Source of the DNA: Streptomyces sp. NBC_01267
GTDB taxonomy: Bacteria > Actinomycetota > Actinomycetes > Streptomycetales > Streptomycetaceae
Direction: 5' to 3'
Length of the DNA: 64,000 bases
NCBI RefSeq assembly: GCF_036241575.1
Contig: NZ_CP108455.1
Span: forward strand, 4,901,501 to 4,965,500
Shown here: piece by piece, positions 33,679 through 42,080 of the stretch
Numbering within the stretch: the first letter of the stretch is position 1
Layout: every line of letters begins with the position of its first letter
Notes under the pieces: generated by a model
Database searches by the model: none
Told to the model about the DNA's origin: nothing
The model's input: only the letters and a program-made list of their open reading frames with translations
Program-made: the position numbers and the translations under genes

Positions 33679-33749
33679 CTCGATATCTCGACGGCGCGGG
33701 GGATCTACCTGGGGAAAGGGCAGCGAGACACCCTTGGTACGGTGCGCCG

Positions 33750-34184
33750 ATGTCAACGATCAAGCAGTTCCAAGTGACTTTCGACTGCGAGGAACCTGCG
33801 CGCCTCGCCGCTTTCTGGTCTGAGGTGCTGGGGTACGTCGTACCGACGGTCCCGGAGGGTTTCGCCACGTGGGAGGAGTACCACCGCTCGCTGCCGTCCG
33901 AGGAGCAGGTGATCTACTTCGCGTGCACTGATCCCTCGGCTGTGGGTCCGCGCCTGCTCTTCCAGCGAGTTCCCGAAGGCAAGGTTGTCAAGAACCGGCT
34001 GCATCTCGATGTGCGGGCCGGTATCGGGCTCGTGGGTGAGGAGCGCCTTGCCACACTTGAGGCCGAGTGCGCACGACTGGTCGCGCTCGGCGCGGTACAT
34101 GTGCGAACGATGCGTGCCGACGGCGAGAACGAGTCCTGCATTGTGATGCAGGACCTTGAGGGCAACGAGTTCTGCCTCGACTGA
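33750..34184 (+). CDS. VOC-family protein
   Basis: A 144-residue VOC protein opening with FQVTFDCEEPARLAAFWSEVLGY, a form usual in actinobacterial glyoxalase-like proteins. It has a kept H in NRLHLDVRA and E in GNEFCLD at the very end. The central segment LLFQRVPEGKVVKNRLHLD is family-typical. TACGGT six bases before the ATG suggests a leaderless mRNA. Substrate unknown. It is the last intact gene before the IS remnant at 34.2 kb. Confidence 0.85.
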   Translation: MSTIKQFQVTFDCEEPARLAAFWSEVLGYVVPTVPEGFATWEEYHRSLPSEEQVIYFACTDPSAVGPRLLFQRVPEGKVVKNRLHLDVRAGIGLVGEERLATLEAECARLVALGAVHVRTMRADGENESCIVMQDLEGNEFCLD

Positions 34185-34230
34185 GTCTCCTCCGAGACTG
34201 GTAGGCGGGGAACCGTCTCCGGTGGACCTC

Positions 34231-34461
34231 TCAGATCTCGCATGCGGCGGGGTTATCCCGTGAGAGCGAGGTTGTGTAGGCGGGCGACGCGTGCATTGCG
34301 TGGTGCACGCCCTCGCCGCTCAGGCGGCAGTCGCGCAGGATCTTCCAGGTCTTCATACGCGCGAAGGCATGCTCGACTCGGGCGCGGACCTGCTTGTGGG
34401 ACTTGTTGTGGTCCTTTTTCCGGTCAGGGAGCTCCTCCCCCTTACGGTGGCGGTGCGGCAT
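34231..34461 (-). mobile_element. C-terminal fragment of a DDE transposase, frameshifted
   Basis: The frame RHRKGEELPDRKKDHNKSHK continues with QVRARVEHAFARMKTWKILRD and HHAM, the C-terminal DDE segment of another IS5-group transposase. A one-base shift then follows, because ARVARLHNLALTG with a stop at 34253 is found in the neighbouring frame. Only about 75 residues remain. Confidence 0.72.
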
Positions 34462-34585
34462 CGTCGATGCCCGCGAGCAGGTCATAGCCGTCCGCGACAG
34501 CAAGGCCCCCCACGGGCCGGCGGTCCTGTTCGACCGAGGTGCTCTGAGCGCATTCGTCGGAGCCGTCAAGGCTCGTGTCCTGTAG
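34459..34585 (+). pseudogene. DUF397 C-terminal fragment truncated by the transposase remnant
   Basis: IVDAREQVIAVRDSKAPHGP followed by AVLFDRGALSAFVGAVKARVL and a stop is the second half of a DUF397 protein. The first half has been replaced by transposase sequence at about 34459. It is a second, destroyed copy of the module seen intact at 31.0 kb. Confidence 0.72.
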
Positions 34586-34816
34586 GTGAGTTCGACGGAA
34601 GCGGATGGCCTTCGGCCGTAGGGGCAGGGGCTGACCGGGACGGTCCGGGCCGGGAACGATCTGTTTCCGCTTGACACAAGGGTGCGGACCCCCGCGTGCG
34701 GTACGGTGACGGAGTCATCACGCTCCGCGCACGCAGCTGTTGCGCGAGGCGGCCCCCGGCGGTGCGACAACACCAACCGAGGGCCTTCACTACCAGTGGA
34801 AGTGGACCCACCGGAA

Positions 34817-35827
34817 ATGCTTCGGCATGTTATCGCGCCGTCCGGGCGCTACACGAAGGCGTCGCACGACGTCGTACGTCATCCGCGTCTGAGCAGCGAC
34901 GCGAAGATTCTGCTCCTGTACATCCAGGGCCTCCCCGAGGGTGCCGCCCATCAGCCCCTCGGTGAACTCGCGCAGCGGCTCGGGATCAAGGGTCGTGCCT
35001 TCCAGAAGGCCAAGGGCCAACTGGTCGAGCACGGTTACGTCCATGAGTGGCGCAGCCAGAACGATCGAGGGCGCTGGGTCACCGAACAGCTCCTGACCAA
35101 CCTGCCGTTGACGGCGCATCAGGCATTGGGCTTACGAGAGGCCGACGATGCGCCGGTCACCGGCCCGGCGGCTCCGAGTGCGCACATTCCGGCCGTCGGT
35201 GCGCCGAGGGGTCGGGTGGCCGGTGGCTATGAACCAGTAGAAGAACACTGTGAGAAGACCACTCCCCACCCACCCTCCGAAGCGGTTGCGGCCGGAAGGC
35301 CGGTTGTGGTGGAGGAGCCTGCTCCCGTACCAGGTCCCGAACTCGCCGCTGCCGAGGCTGTGTTGCTTTCGCTGCGGCACTCGAACCGTGAATTGCACCT
35401 GGGTGTGCGCGAGGCCCGCGCCTTGGCGGCCGATGCCGCCCAGTGGCTGCTGCGCGGAGTTCCGGCATCGGACCTGCGACGCGTCCTGCTCGCCGAACTC
35501 CCCGCGGACGGCGTGCGTTCGGCGGTCGGCTTCCTGCGTCACCGTCTGGTGCAGAAACTCCCCGACGCCTCTCCGCCGGTCGCCTCCGGCGTGCCCCAGG
35601 CCTCCGCCGGACTGATCACCTGCGAAGGGCCAGGCGATGACCACGCCTTCCGCCCGGTGGGCGGCGAGACCGTATGCCCCGCTTGCCGCCGGGCCGCCGC
35701 GCTTGCTCAGCAGCGGCATCCCCGGACGGAGGCTGTTGCCGGGGCGTCACCCCAGCGCAGGCCGTGGCGGGAACGGCTGGCCGTGATCAACGCGCAGTCT
35801 GGGCGGGGGCTGCTGGACGGTGGCTGA
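34817..35827 (+). CDS. helix-turn-helix protein with C-terminal zinc-like motif
   Basis: A 336-residue protein. The N-terminal winged HTH (RYTKASHDVVRHPRLSSDAKILLLYIQGLPEG from residue 11, then LAQRLGIKGRAFQKAKGQL) is followed by a Pro/Ala-rich linker and a helical domain. The C-terminal CEGP(x)nCPAC segment is zinc-ribbon-like. This architecture recurs in mobile or island-borne genes of Streptomyces. A TTA leucine codon at 35132-35134 makes translation potentially bldA-dependent. GTG at 34799 is an alternative start. DNA target unknown. Confidence 0.75.
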   Translation: MLRHVIAPSGRYTKASHDVVRHPRLSSDAKILLLYIQGLPEGAAHQPLGELAQRLGIKGRAFQKAKGQLVEHGYVHEWRSQNDRGRWVTEQLLTNLPLTAHQALGLREADDAPVTGPAAPSAHIPAVGAPRGRVAGGYEPVEEHCEKTTPHPPSEAVAAGRPVVVEEPAPVPGPELAAAEAVLLSLRHSNRELHLGVREARALAADAAQWLLRGVPASDLRRVLLAELPADGVRSAVGFLRHRLVQKLPDASPPVASGVPQASAGLITCEGPGDDHAFRPVGGETVCPACRRAAALAQQRHPRTEAVAGASPQRRPWRERLAVINAQSGRGLLDGG

Positions 35828-35949
35828 CCGGCAGCCCCCGCAGCAGGGGCTGCGAGACGACAGCTGACCGGCCCCCGCTGCCCGGCCTTCCCGACGTCGG
35901 CTGCCCGGCCCCGGACGGGTGGACGGACCCGTCAGGGGACGGGCAGGTC

Positions 35950-37593
35950 CTAAAGCCCCGCCGCCCGCGACAGGTCCGTCTTGATCGCTGCGAGGATGGT
36001 CTCCGCGTGCGTACGGGCCTCCGCCACCCCGGCGGTGTCGGCGACCGGGAGGACGACCTCCAGGTAGCACTTGATCTTGGGCTCGGTGCCGCTCGGGCGG
36101 ACGATCACGCGGGCGCCGTCCAGGTGGTAGCGCAGCCCGTCCGTGGGCGGCAGCTGTTCCGTGCCCTCGTTCAGGTCCTCGGCCGTGATGACCGTGAGTC
36201 CGGCCAGTTCGGTCGGCGGGTGCTCGCGGAGCCTGCGCATCGCGTCCGTGATGACCGACAGGTCGTCGACGCGTACCGAGAGCTGATCGGTGGCGTGCAG
36301 TCCGTGCTGGACGGCGAGTTCGTCGAGCAGGTCGAGGAGCGTACGGCCCTCGGCCTTCAGCTCCGACGCCAGTTCGGCGACCAGCAGGGCGGCGGTGATG
36401 CCGTCCTTGTCGCGTACGCCGTCGGGGTCGACGCAGTAGCCGAGCGCCTCCTCGTACCCGTACCGCAGGCCCTCGACGCGGGCGATCCACTTGAAACCGG
36501 TCAGCGTCTCCTCGTACGGGAGCGAGGCCGCGTCGGCGATCCGGCCCAGCAGGGACGACGAGACGATCGACTCGGCGAAGACGCCGGTGGCGCCCCGGCG
36601 GACCAGGTGCGCGGCGAGCAGCGCGCCGAGTTCGTCGCCGCGCAGCATCCGCCAGTCGCCGTCGTACGGAACGGCCACGGCGCAGCGGTCGGCGTCCGGG
36701 TCGTTGGCGATGATCAGGTCGGGCGAGGCGCGGCGGGCGGTCGCGAAGGAGAGGTCCATCGCGCCCGGTTCCTCCGGGTTGGGGAAGGCGACGGTGGGGA
36801 ACGCCGGGTCGGGCTCGGCCTGTTCGGCGACGAGCACCGGCCCGGGGAAGCCCGCCCGCGCGAACGCGGCGAGCAGCGTCTCCGTGCCGACCCCGTGCAT
36901 CGCCGTGTACACGACGCGGGCGGTGCGGGGGGACCCGGCGGTCAGTACCGCGTCCGTGCGCGCCAGGTACGCCTCCAGGACGTCGTCCCCGAGGGTCTCC
37001 CAGCCGCTCTCCGGGCGCGGCACGTCGTGCAGGCTCCGTACGGCGTCGATGGCGGCGGCGATCCCGAGGTCGGCCGGGGGCACGATCTGGGAGCCGTCGC
37101 CGAGGTAGACCTTGTAGCCGTTGTCACGCGGCGGGTTGTGGCTCGCGGTGACCTCGACGCCCGCGACCGCGCCGAGGTGGCGTATGGCGAAGGCCAGTAC
37201 GGGGGTGGGCAGCGGGCGGGGGAGTACCGCGGCGCGCAGGCCCGCGCCGGTCATGACGGCGGCGGTGTCCCTGGCGAAGTCGGCGGACTTGTAGCGGGCG
37301 TCGTACCCGATGACGACCAGGCCGCCCGCCTGGCCCTGGGCCTTGAGGTACGCGGCGAGACCGGCGGCGGCCCGGATGACCACGGACCGGTTCATCCGCA
37401 TCGGACCCGCGCCCAGCTCGCCCCGCAGGCCGGCCGTGCCGAACTGGAGGGTGCCGCCGAAGCGGGCCGCGAGTTCGGTGGTGTCCCCGGAGGAGGCGGT
37501 CTCGATGAGCTTGGCGAGCTCGTCGCGGGTGTCGCTGTCGGGGTCCTCGGCGTGCCAGGTCTTGGCACGGGCGATCAGGTCCTGCTGCTGCAC
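35950..37593 (-). CDS. phosphopentomutase/phosphomannomutase-like phosphosugar mutase
   Basis: A 547-residue alpha-D-phosphohexomutase: phosphoserine loop TASHNPPRDNGYKVY with S151, metal loop DPDADRC, sugar loop EEALGYCVDP and phosphate-binding RPSGTEPKIKCYLE. The GTG at 37593 was preferred over GTG at 37617 because GAAAGG lies in the right place. Family members interconvert glucose-1/6-, mannose-1/6- or ribose-1/5-phosphates. Being next to purine nucleoside phosphorylase, conversion of (deoxy)ribose-1-phosphate to the 5-phosphate is likely (context inference). Confidence 0.92.
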   Translation of the reverse strand: MQQQDLIARAKTWHAEDPDSDTRDELAKLIETASSGDTTELAARFGGTLQFGTAGLRGELGAGPMRMNRSVVIRAAAGLAAYLKAQGQAGGLVVIGYDARYKSADFARDTAAVMTGAGLRAAVLPRPLPTPVLAFAIRHLGAVAGVEVTASHNPPRDNGYKVYLGDGSQIVPPADLGIAAAIDAVRSLHDVPRPESGWETLGDDVLEAYLARTDAVLTAGSPRTARVVYTAMHGVGTETLLAAFARAGFPGPVLVAEQAEPDPAFPTVAFPNPEEPGAMDLSFATARRASPDLIIANDPDADRCAVAVPYDGDWRMLRGDELGALLAAHLVRRGATGVFAESIVSSSLLGRIADAASLPYEETLTGFKWIARVEGLRYGYEEALGYCVDPDGVRDKDGITAALLVAELASELKAEGRTLLDLLDELAVQHGLHATDQLSVRVDDLSVITDAMRRLREHPPTELAGLTVITAEDLNEGTEQLPPTDGLRYHLDGARVIVRPSGTEPKIKCYLEVVLPVADTAGVAEARTHAETILAAIKTDLSRAAGL

Positions 37594-37628
37594 GGTGGTC
37601 TGCCTTTCGTTCCTCACGGCGGTGGGGT

Positions 37629-37712
37629 GGGGCTCTGCCCCCGGCCCCCGCTTCTCAAGCGCGGAATCAAGCCCCTCCGGCGTCTGAGGAGCGGGGTCAG
37701 GGGCGGAGCCCC
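37629..37712. repeat. long imperfect hairpin, dispersed Streptomyces repeat
   Basis: Outer arms GGGGCTCTGCCCC / GGGGCGGAGCCCC (37629-37641, 37700-37712) and inner arms CCCCGCTTCTCA / TGAGGAGCGGGG form a nested hairpin. The core CGCCGGAGGGGCTTGA (minus strand) is shared with 52.4-52.5 kb. It lies between the phosphorylase and mutase genes and may terminate or stabilise the mRNA. Confidence 0.65.
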
Positions 37713-37724
37713 GGTCCGGACGGG

Positions 37725-38546
37725 TCAGATCCGCTCCAGCACGCGCCCGAGCAGTGACCCCATCCGCACGGCCGAGTCGCGCCCGGCCTGCAGTACCTCT
37801 TCGTGGTTGAGCGGTTCGCCGCTCAACCCGGCCGCCAGGTTCGTCACCAGCGAGATGCCGAGCACCTCCGCGCCCGCCTCGCGGGCGGCGATCGCCTCCA
37901 GCACCGTGGACATCCCGACCAGGTCGCCGCCCATCACCCGGACCATGTTGATCTCGGCGGGCGTCTCGTAGTGCGGGCCGGGGAACTGGACGTACACGCC
38001 CTCTTCCAGCGTCTCGTCGACCTCTTTGCAGAGCGCGCGCAGCCGCGGCGAGTACAGGTCGGTGAGGTCCACGAAGTTCGCGCCGACGATCGGCGAGGTG
38101 GCCGTCAGGTTGATGTGGTCACTGATGAGGACCGGCTGGCCGGGGCGCATGCCGGGGCGCAGGCCGCCGCAGCCGTTCGTCAGGACGACCGTCTTGCAGC
38201 CTGCCGCGACCGCCGTACGGACGCCGTGCGAGACCGCGGCGACGCCACGGCCCTCGTAGTAATGGGTGCGGCCCAGGAAGACCAGCGCGCGCTTGTCGCC
38301 GATGGCGTACGAGCGGATCCTGCCGCCGTGGCCCTCGACCGCCGGCGGGGGGAACCCGGGCAGCTCGGTGACGGCGAAGTCGGCCTCGGGGGTGCCGAGC
38401 GCGTCGACGGCCGGGGCCCAGCCGGAGCCCATCACGAGGGCGACGTCGTGGGTCTCTGCGCCGGTGAGCTCACGCAGGCGCGTGGCGGCGGCGTCGGCGG
38501 CGGCGTACGGGTCGCCCTTGATGTCCGGATTAACTGAAGCGTTCAC
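37725..38546 (-). CDS. purine nucleoside phosphorylase
   Basis: A 273-residue trimeric (low-molecular-mass) type phosphorylase: phosphate loop [37 protein letters not shown] with the catalytic His region, [18 protein letters not shown] and the purine-recognition segment [20 protein letters not shown]. It splits inosine, guanosine and deoxy forms into base and (deoxy)ribose-1-phosphate. The GTG start has TACCCT seven bases before it, suggesting a leaderless transcript. The upstream CTACGCGCGTAG palindrome ties it to add and deoC. Confidence 0.95.
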   Translation of the reverse strand: MNASVNPDIKGDPYAAADAAATRLRELTGAETHDVALVMGSGWAPAVDALGTPEADFAVTELPGFPPPAVEGHGGRIRSYAIGDKRALVFLGRTHYYEGRGVAAVSHGVRTAVAAGCKTVVLTNGCGGLRPGMRPGQPVLISDHINLTATSPIVGANFVDLTDLYSPRLRALCKEVDETLEEGVYVQFPGPHYETPAEINMVRVMGGDLVGMSTVLEAIAAREAGAEVLGISLVTNLAAGLSGEPLNHEEVLQAGRDSAVRMGSLLGRVLERI

Positions 38547-38553
38547 GCCGATG

Positions 38554-38583
38554 AGGGTAACCGCTCTCGCCCTACGCGCGTAG
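38554..38583 (-). promoter_or_regulatory. purine nucleoside phosphorylase promoter with CTACGCGCGTAG operator
   Basis: The palindrome at 38572-38583 covers the expected -35 region. The -10 hexamer TACCCT is at 38559-38554 on the minus strand, 12 bases further on and seven bases before the GTG. Confidence 0.65.
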
Positions 38584-38670
38584 ATGTCTCGGTGAACGGA
38601 GTTGCGATCGTTGTCTTGTCGTTTCCGACGAAGAGCCGCCGCGGAGGGCGGCGGGGGTGGCCGTCCGCGC

Positions 38671-39108
38671 TCAGCAGGGGCGCTTGCGCAGTTCCATCAC
38701 ATAGTCGTGGGGTGCGCCCGCGGATTCGGCGGCATCGGCCAGCTCGCCCAGGTAGCGCGCCGACGGCAGCCCGCCCTCGTACCCGTTCAGGACGTAGATC
38801 CAGACGGGCTCCTCGCCCTCCAGGGTGTCCACCCGGACCCGCATCCGCCGGTAGATGTCGAGCCCGACGCCCTCCCAGCGGTCCATCGAGTCCTCGTCCA
38901 TCGGGGCGAGGTCGTAGAGGGCGACGAAGACCTGGGAACGCGGGGCCTCCACCAGGGTGGCGAGTGCGCCTTCCCAGCCCATCTGCTCCCCGCCGAAGGT
39001 CAGCCGCCAGCCGTTGAGCCAGCCGGTGCCGCGCAGCGGGGAGTGCGGGGCGCGGCGCGTCATCAGCCGCGCGTCGAGGTTGCCGGCGTACGCGGCGTAG
39101 AGCGACAT
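38671..39108 (-). CDS. gamma-glutamylcyclotransferase-like protein
   Basis: A 145-residue protein of the GGCT fold. It opens with [21 protein letters not shown], in which YAAYAGNL is the substrate-loop motif (usually YGSN). The acidic residue usual in the active site may be in SMDRWEGVG. It ends [12 protein letters not shown]. Family members release pyroglutamate from gamma-glutamyl compounds. It is divergent from the flavoprotein gene, with a 34-bp repeat array between them. Confidence 0.82.
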   Translation of the reverse strand: MSLYAAYAGNLDARLMTRRAPHSPLRGTGWLNGWRLTFGGEQMGWEGALATLVEAPRSQVFVALYDLAPMDEDSMDRWEGVGLDIYRRMRVRVDTLEGEEPVWIYVLNGYEGGLPSARYLGELADAAESAGAPHDYVMELRKRPC

Positions 39109-39145
39109 GGTGTCGAGGGTACGACAGTGGCATTTTGTGGCCGGG

Positions 39146-39280
39146 TCACTTCGCCGTACGGGATCCCCGACGGCCTCGGTCACTTGGCCGTACGGGTGTC
39201 CGGGGACCCGGGGCCGCTTCGTCGTACGGGCCGTTCGGGAACCCGAGGTCACTTCGCCGTACGGGCCCCCGGGGGCCCGC
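39146..39280. repeat. four degenerate 34-bp repeats
   Basis: Units beginning TCACTTCGCCGTACGGG or a variant start at 39146, 39180, 39214 and 39249 in the 305-bp divergent region before the flavoprotein gene. Each ends in a C/G-rich half that can pair with itself. No promoter could be picked out. Confidence 0.7.
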
Positions 39281-39413
39281 TGGGAGCCCCCGGGGTGAAG
39301 CATCTTGAAGAGTGCGGGACAATGAAGCACGTACTGCATTCCCCGGGGGCTCCCCCCGGACCCCCGGCCGGGGCGGCAGTGCGGCCGGGGTGACAACGCG
39401 AGGCGGATTTTTC

Positions 39414-40853
39414 GTGACCCGGATCGTGATCATCGGCGGCGGACCCGGCGGATATGAGGCCGCCCTGGTGGGCGCCCAGCTCGGCGCGGAGGTGACCGTC
39501 GTGGACTGCGACGGTCTCGGTGGGGCATCCGTGCTCACCGACTGCGTACCGTCCAAGACTCTGATCGCCACGGCCGAGGTGATGACGACCTTCGACTCTT
39601 CGTACGAGGAGTTGGGCATCATCGTCGCCGACGACACCCCGTCGCTGGAGCAGGCGGCACGGGTGGTCGGCGTGGACCTCGGCAAGGTGAACCGAAGGGT
39701 GAAGCGGCTCGCGCTCGCCCAGTCCCACGACATCACCGCCTCGGTCACCCGGGCCGGCGCCCGGGTGATGCGCGGCCGTGGCCGGCTCGCCGGGCAGCAG
39801 GCGATGGACGGCTCCCGCAAGGTGATCGTCACCGCCGCCGACGGCAGCGAGGAGACGCTGACGGCCGACGCCGTCCTGCTCGCGACCGGCGGCCACCCGC
39901 GCGAGATCCCGGACGCGCAGCCGGACGGCGAGCGCATCCTGAACTGGACGCAGGTGTACGACCTGGACGAGCTCCCCGAGGAGCTCATCGTGGTCGGCTC
40001 CGGCGTCACCGGTGCCGAGTTCGCCGGTGCCTACCAGGCGCTGGGCTCGCGCGTCACGCTGGTGTCCAGCCGTGACCGGGTGCTCCCCGGTGAGGACCCG
40101 GACGCCGCCGCGGTCCTGGAGGACGTGTTCCGCCGCCGCGGGATGAACGTCATGGCCCGCTCGCGCGCCGCCTCGGCGAAGCGTGTGGGTGACCGGGTCG
40201 AGGTGACGCTGGCCGACGGCCGGGTCATCTCCGGCACCCACTGCCTGATGGCCGTCGGCGCCATCCCCAACAGTGCGGGCATGGGTCTGGAGGAGGCCGG
40301 GGTCCGGCTCAAGGACTCGGGTCACATCTGGACCGACAAGGTGTCCCGTACGACCGCCCCCGGCGTGTACGCCGCGGGCGACGTCACGGGGGTCTTCGCG
40401 CTCGCCTCGGTCGCCGCCATGCAGGGGCGGATCGCGATGTACCACTTCCTCGGCGACGCGGTGCAGCCGCTCAACCTCAAGACCGTCTCGTCCAACGTCT
40501 TCACCGACCCGGAGATCGCCACGGTCGGATACAGCCAGGCGGACGTCGACTCGGGCAAGATCGACGCCCGCGCGGTGAAGCTGCCGCTGCTGCGCAACCC
40601 GCGCGCCAAGATGCAGGGGATCAGGGACGGCTTCGTCAAGATCTTCTGCCGTCCGGGCACCGGCATCGTGGTCGGCGGTGTGGTCGTCTCACCCCGTGCG
40701 AGTGAACTGATCCACCCGATCTCGATCGCGGTCGACAACAACCTGACCGTGGAACAGATCGCAAACGCCTTCACTGTCTACCCGTCCCTGTCGGGTTCGA
40801 TCGCGGAAGTGGCACGGCAGTTGCACACCCGGAAGACGTCGGGCGAAGGCTGA
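39414..40853 (+). CDS. NAD(P)H-quinone dehydrogenase-like flavoprotein (LpdA type)
   Basis: A 479-residue two-dinucleotide-domain flavoprotein: FAD motif IVIIGGGPGGYEAA at the N terminus, NAD(P) motif IVVGSGVTGAEFAGAY, and ATG/GD segments VLLATGGHP and GVYAAGDVTG. It resembles lipoamide dehydrogenase, but the redox pair CxxxxC reads S39VLTDC44 and the C-terminal HxHPT is VYPSL, so disulphide chemistry is lost. This matches mycobacterial LpdA (Rv3303c), described as a quinone-reducing enzyme. Start at GTG 39414; GTG 39390 is an alternative. Confidence 0.9.
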   Translation: MTRIVIIGGGPGGYEAALVGAQLGAEVTVVDCDGLGGASVLTDCVPSKTLIATAEVMTTFDSSYEELGIIVADDTPSLEQAARVVGVDLGKVNRRVKRLALAQSHDITASVTRAGARVMRGRGRLAGQQAMDGSRKVIVTAADGSEETLTADAVLLATGGHPREIPDAQPDGERILNWTQVYDLDELPEELIVVGSGVTGAEFAGAYQALGSRVTLVSSRDRVLPGEDPDAAAVLEDVFRRRGMNVMARSRAASAKRVGDRVEVTLADGRVISGTHCLMAVGAIPNSAGMGLEEAGVRLKDSGHIWTDKVSRTTAPGVYAAGDVTGVFALASVAAMQGRIAMYHFLGDAVQPLNLKTVSSNVFTDPEIATVGYSQADVDSGKIDARAVKLPLLRNPRAKMQGIRDGFVKIFCRPGTGIVVGGVVVSPRASELIHPISIAVDNNLTVEQIANAFTVYPSLSGSIAEVARQLHTRKTSGEG

Positions 40854-40985
40854 CGCGGTCCGGCGGCGAGGGACCAGTGGGTGGGTACGCCCCGTATACC
40901 ACCCGCTGACCCAATCCGTGCACAACTTCTGCTATTCGACGCAAACTGCTGAGAACTATCGGCCGCTCAGGTTACTGTCAGTTTC

Positions 40986-41954
40986 GTGTTCGCTGCTGAA
41001 CGTCGCCAATTGATCCTTGAAATGGTGCGTGCCAACGGGGCCGTGTCGCTCCGTGAGCTCGCCCGTGTCGTCCAGACCTCCGAAGTGACCGTACGGCGGG
41101 ACGTGCGGGCGCTGGAGGCAGAAGGACTCCTCGACCGCCGTCACGGCGGTGCGGTACTGCCGGGTGGATTCACGCGAGAGTCCGGCTTCCCGCAGAAATC
41201 CCATCTCGCGACCGCGGAGAAGACGGCCATCGCCGACCTGGCCGCCGGACTCGTCGAAGAAGGCGAGGCGATCGTCGTCGGCGCGGGGACGACCACGCAG
41301 GAGCTGGCCCGCCGGCTCGCCCGCGTCCCCGGGCTGACCGTGGTCACCAACTCCCTGCTGGTGGCCCAGGCGCTGGCCCATGCCAACCGGGTCGAGGTGG
41401 TGATGACCGGCGGTACGCTGCGCGGTTCCAACTACGCCCTGGTGGGCAGCGGCGCTGAGCAGTCCCTCCAGGGGCTGCGGGTCTCCCGCGCCTTCCTCTC
41501 CGGGAGCGGGCTGACCGCCGAGCGCGGTCTGTCCACGTCCAACATGCTCTCGGCGAGCGTCGACCGGGCGCTGGTGCAGGCGGCGGCCGAGATCGTGGTC
41601 CTCGCCGACCACACCAAGCTCGGCACCGACACCATGTTCCAGACGGTGCCCACAGACGTGATCACCCGGCTGGTCACCGACGAGCCGTCCGCCCAGGACG
41701 ACCGCGCGGCAACGGAGTTGCAGGCGCTGGCCGACCAGGGCGTGCAGATCGCGGTGGCGGGTTCCACCGCCGGATCCGCTGGCCCGAGTGGTGAGAACGG
41801 GCCTCCGGGGCGTCAGCCCCGCCGTGACATGCCGCTCCCCGGGCAGCGCCGTACGCACGGCCCCGGGCCGCAGCTGCGCAGCGCCGCCACGGCCTCCCTC
41901 ACCGAACAGCAGGCGGGCGAACGGGCCCGGGTGGCCGAAATGCGCCGCCGCTGA
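40986..41954 (+). CDS. DeoR-family transcriptional regulator
   Basis: A 322-residue regulator: N-terminal DeoR HTH (about residues 5-57, LRELARVVQTSEVTVRRDVRALEAEGLLDRRHGGAV split over that range) and the sugar-phosphate-sensing domain with GAGTTTQELA, TGGTLRGSNYALVG and DHTKLG. The C-terminal 70 residues form a disordered Pro/Arg-rich tail not usual in the family. The effector is probably a phosphosugar. Placed close to the phosphosugar mutase and phosphorylase, it is a candidate controller of them, though its operator is unknown. Confidence 0.9.
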   Translation: MFAAERRQLILEMVRANGAVSLRELARVVQTSEVTVRRDVRALEAEGLLDRRHGGAVLPGGFTRESGFPQKSHLATAEKTAIADLAAGLVEEGEAIVVGAGTTTQELARRLARVPGLTVVTNSLLVAQALAHANRVEVVMTGGTLRGSNYALVGSGAEQSLQGLRVSRAFLSGSGLTAERGLSTSNMLSASVDRALVQAAAEIVVLADHTKLGTDTMFQTVPTDVITRLVTDEPSAQDDRAATELQALADQGVQIAVAGSTAGSAGPSGENGPPGRQPRRDMPLPGQRRTHGPGPQLRSAATASLTEQQAGERARVAEMRRR

Positions 41955-41955
41955 C

Positions 41956-42009
41956 GGCAGTTGGTACGGACAGCCCGTACGGCAGTTGATACGGGCAGCC
42001 CGTAAGGCA
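41956..42009. repeat. 25-bp direct repeats leading into a terminator
   Basis: Units beginning GGCAGTTG(G/A)TACGG lie at 41956, 41981 and 42006. The last one becomes the left arm of the long hairpin at 42010-42064. Confidence 0.75.
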
Positions 42010-42064
42010 GTTGATACGGGTGTGGCCCCGCCGGTTCGTCCGGCGGGGCCACACCCGTATCAAC
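42010..42064. terminator. strong bidirectional hairpin terminator
   Basis: Perfect 25-base arms (42010-42034, 42040-42064) around TTCGT. Located between the convergent deoR-type gene and the carboxylase gene. Confidence 0.9.
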
Positions 42065-42080
42065 TACCGTGCTGCTGCGG

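Noticed and set aside
35674..37971. Very long open frame on the plus strand across the phosphosugar mutase gene
   Set aside because: It lies antisense to a complete mutase with all active-site motifs; high GC makes long antisense frames common. The translation is Arg/Gly-rich without any family signature.
40986..41954. The DeoR-family protein as the repressor acting at CTACGCGCGTAG
   Set aside because: Attractive by position, but the palindrome is not found near the regulator gene itself and DeoR-family sites usually look different; left open.
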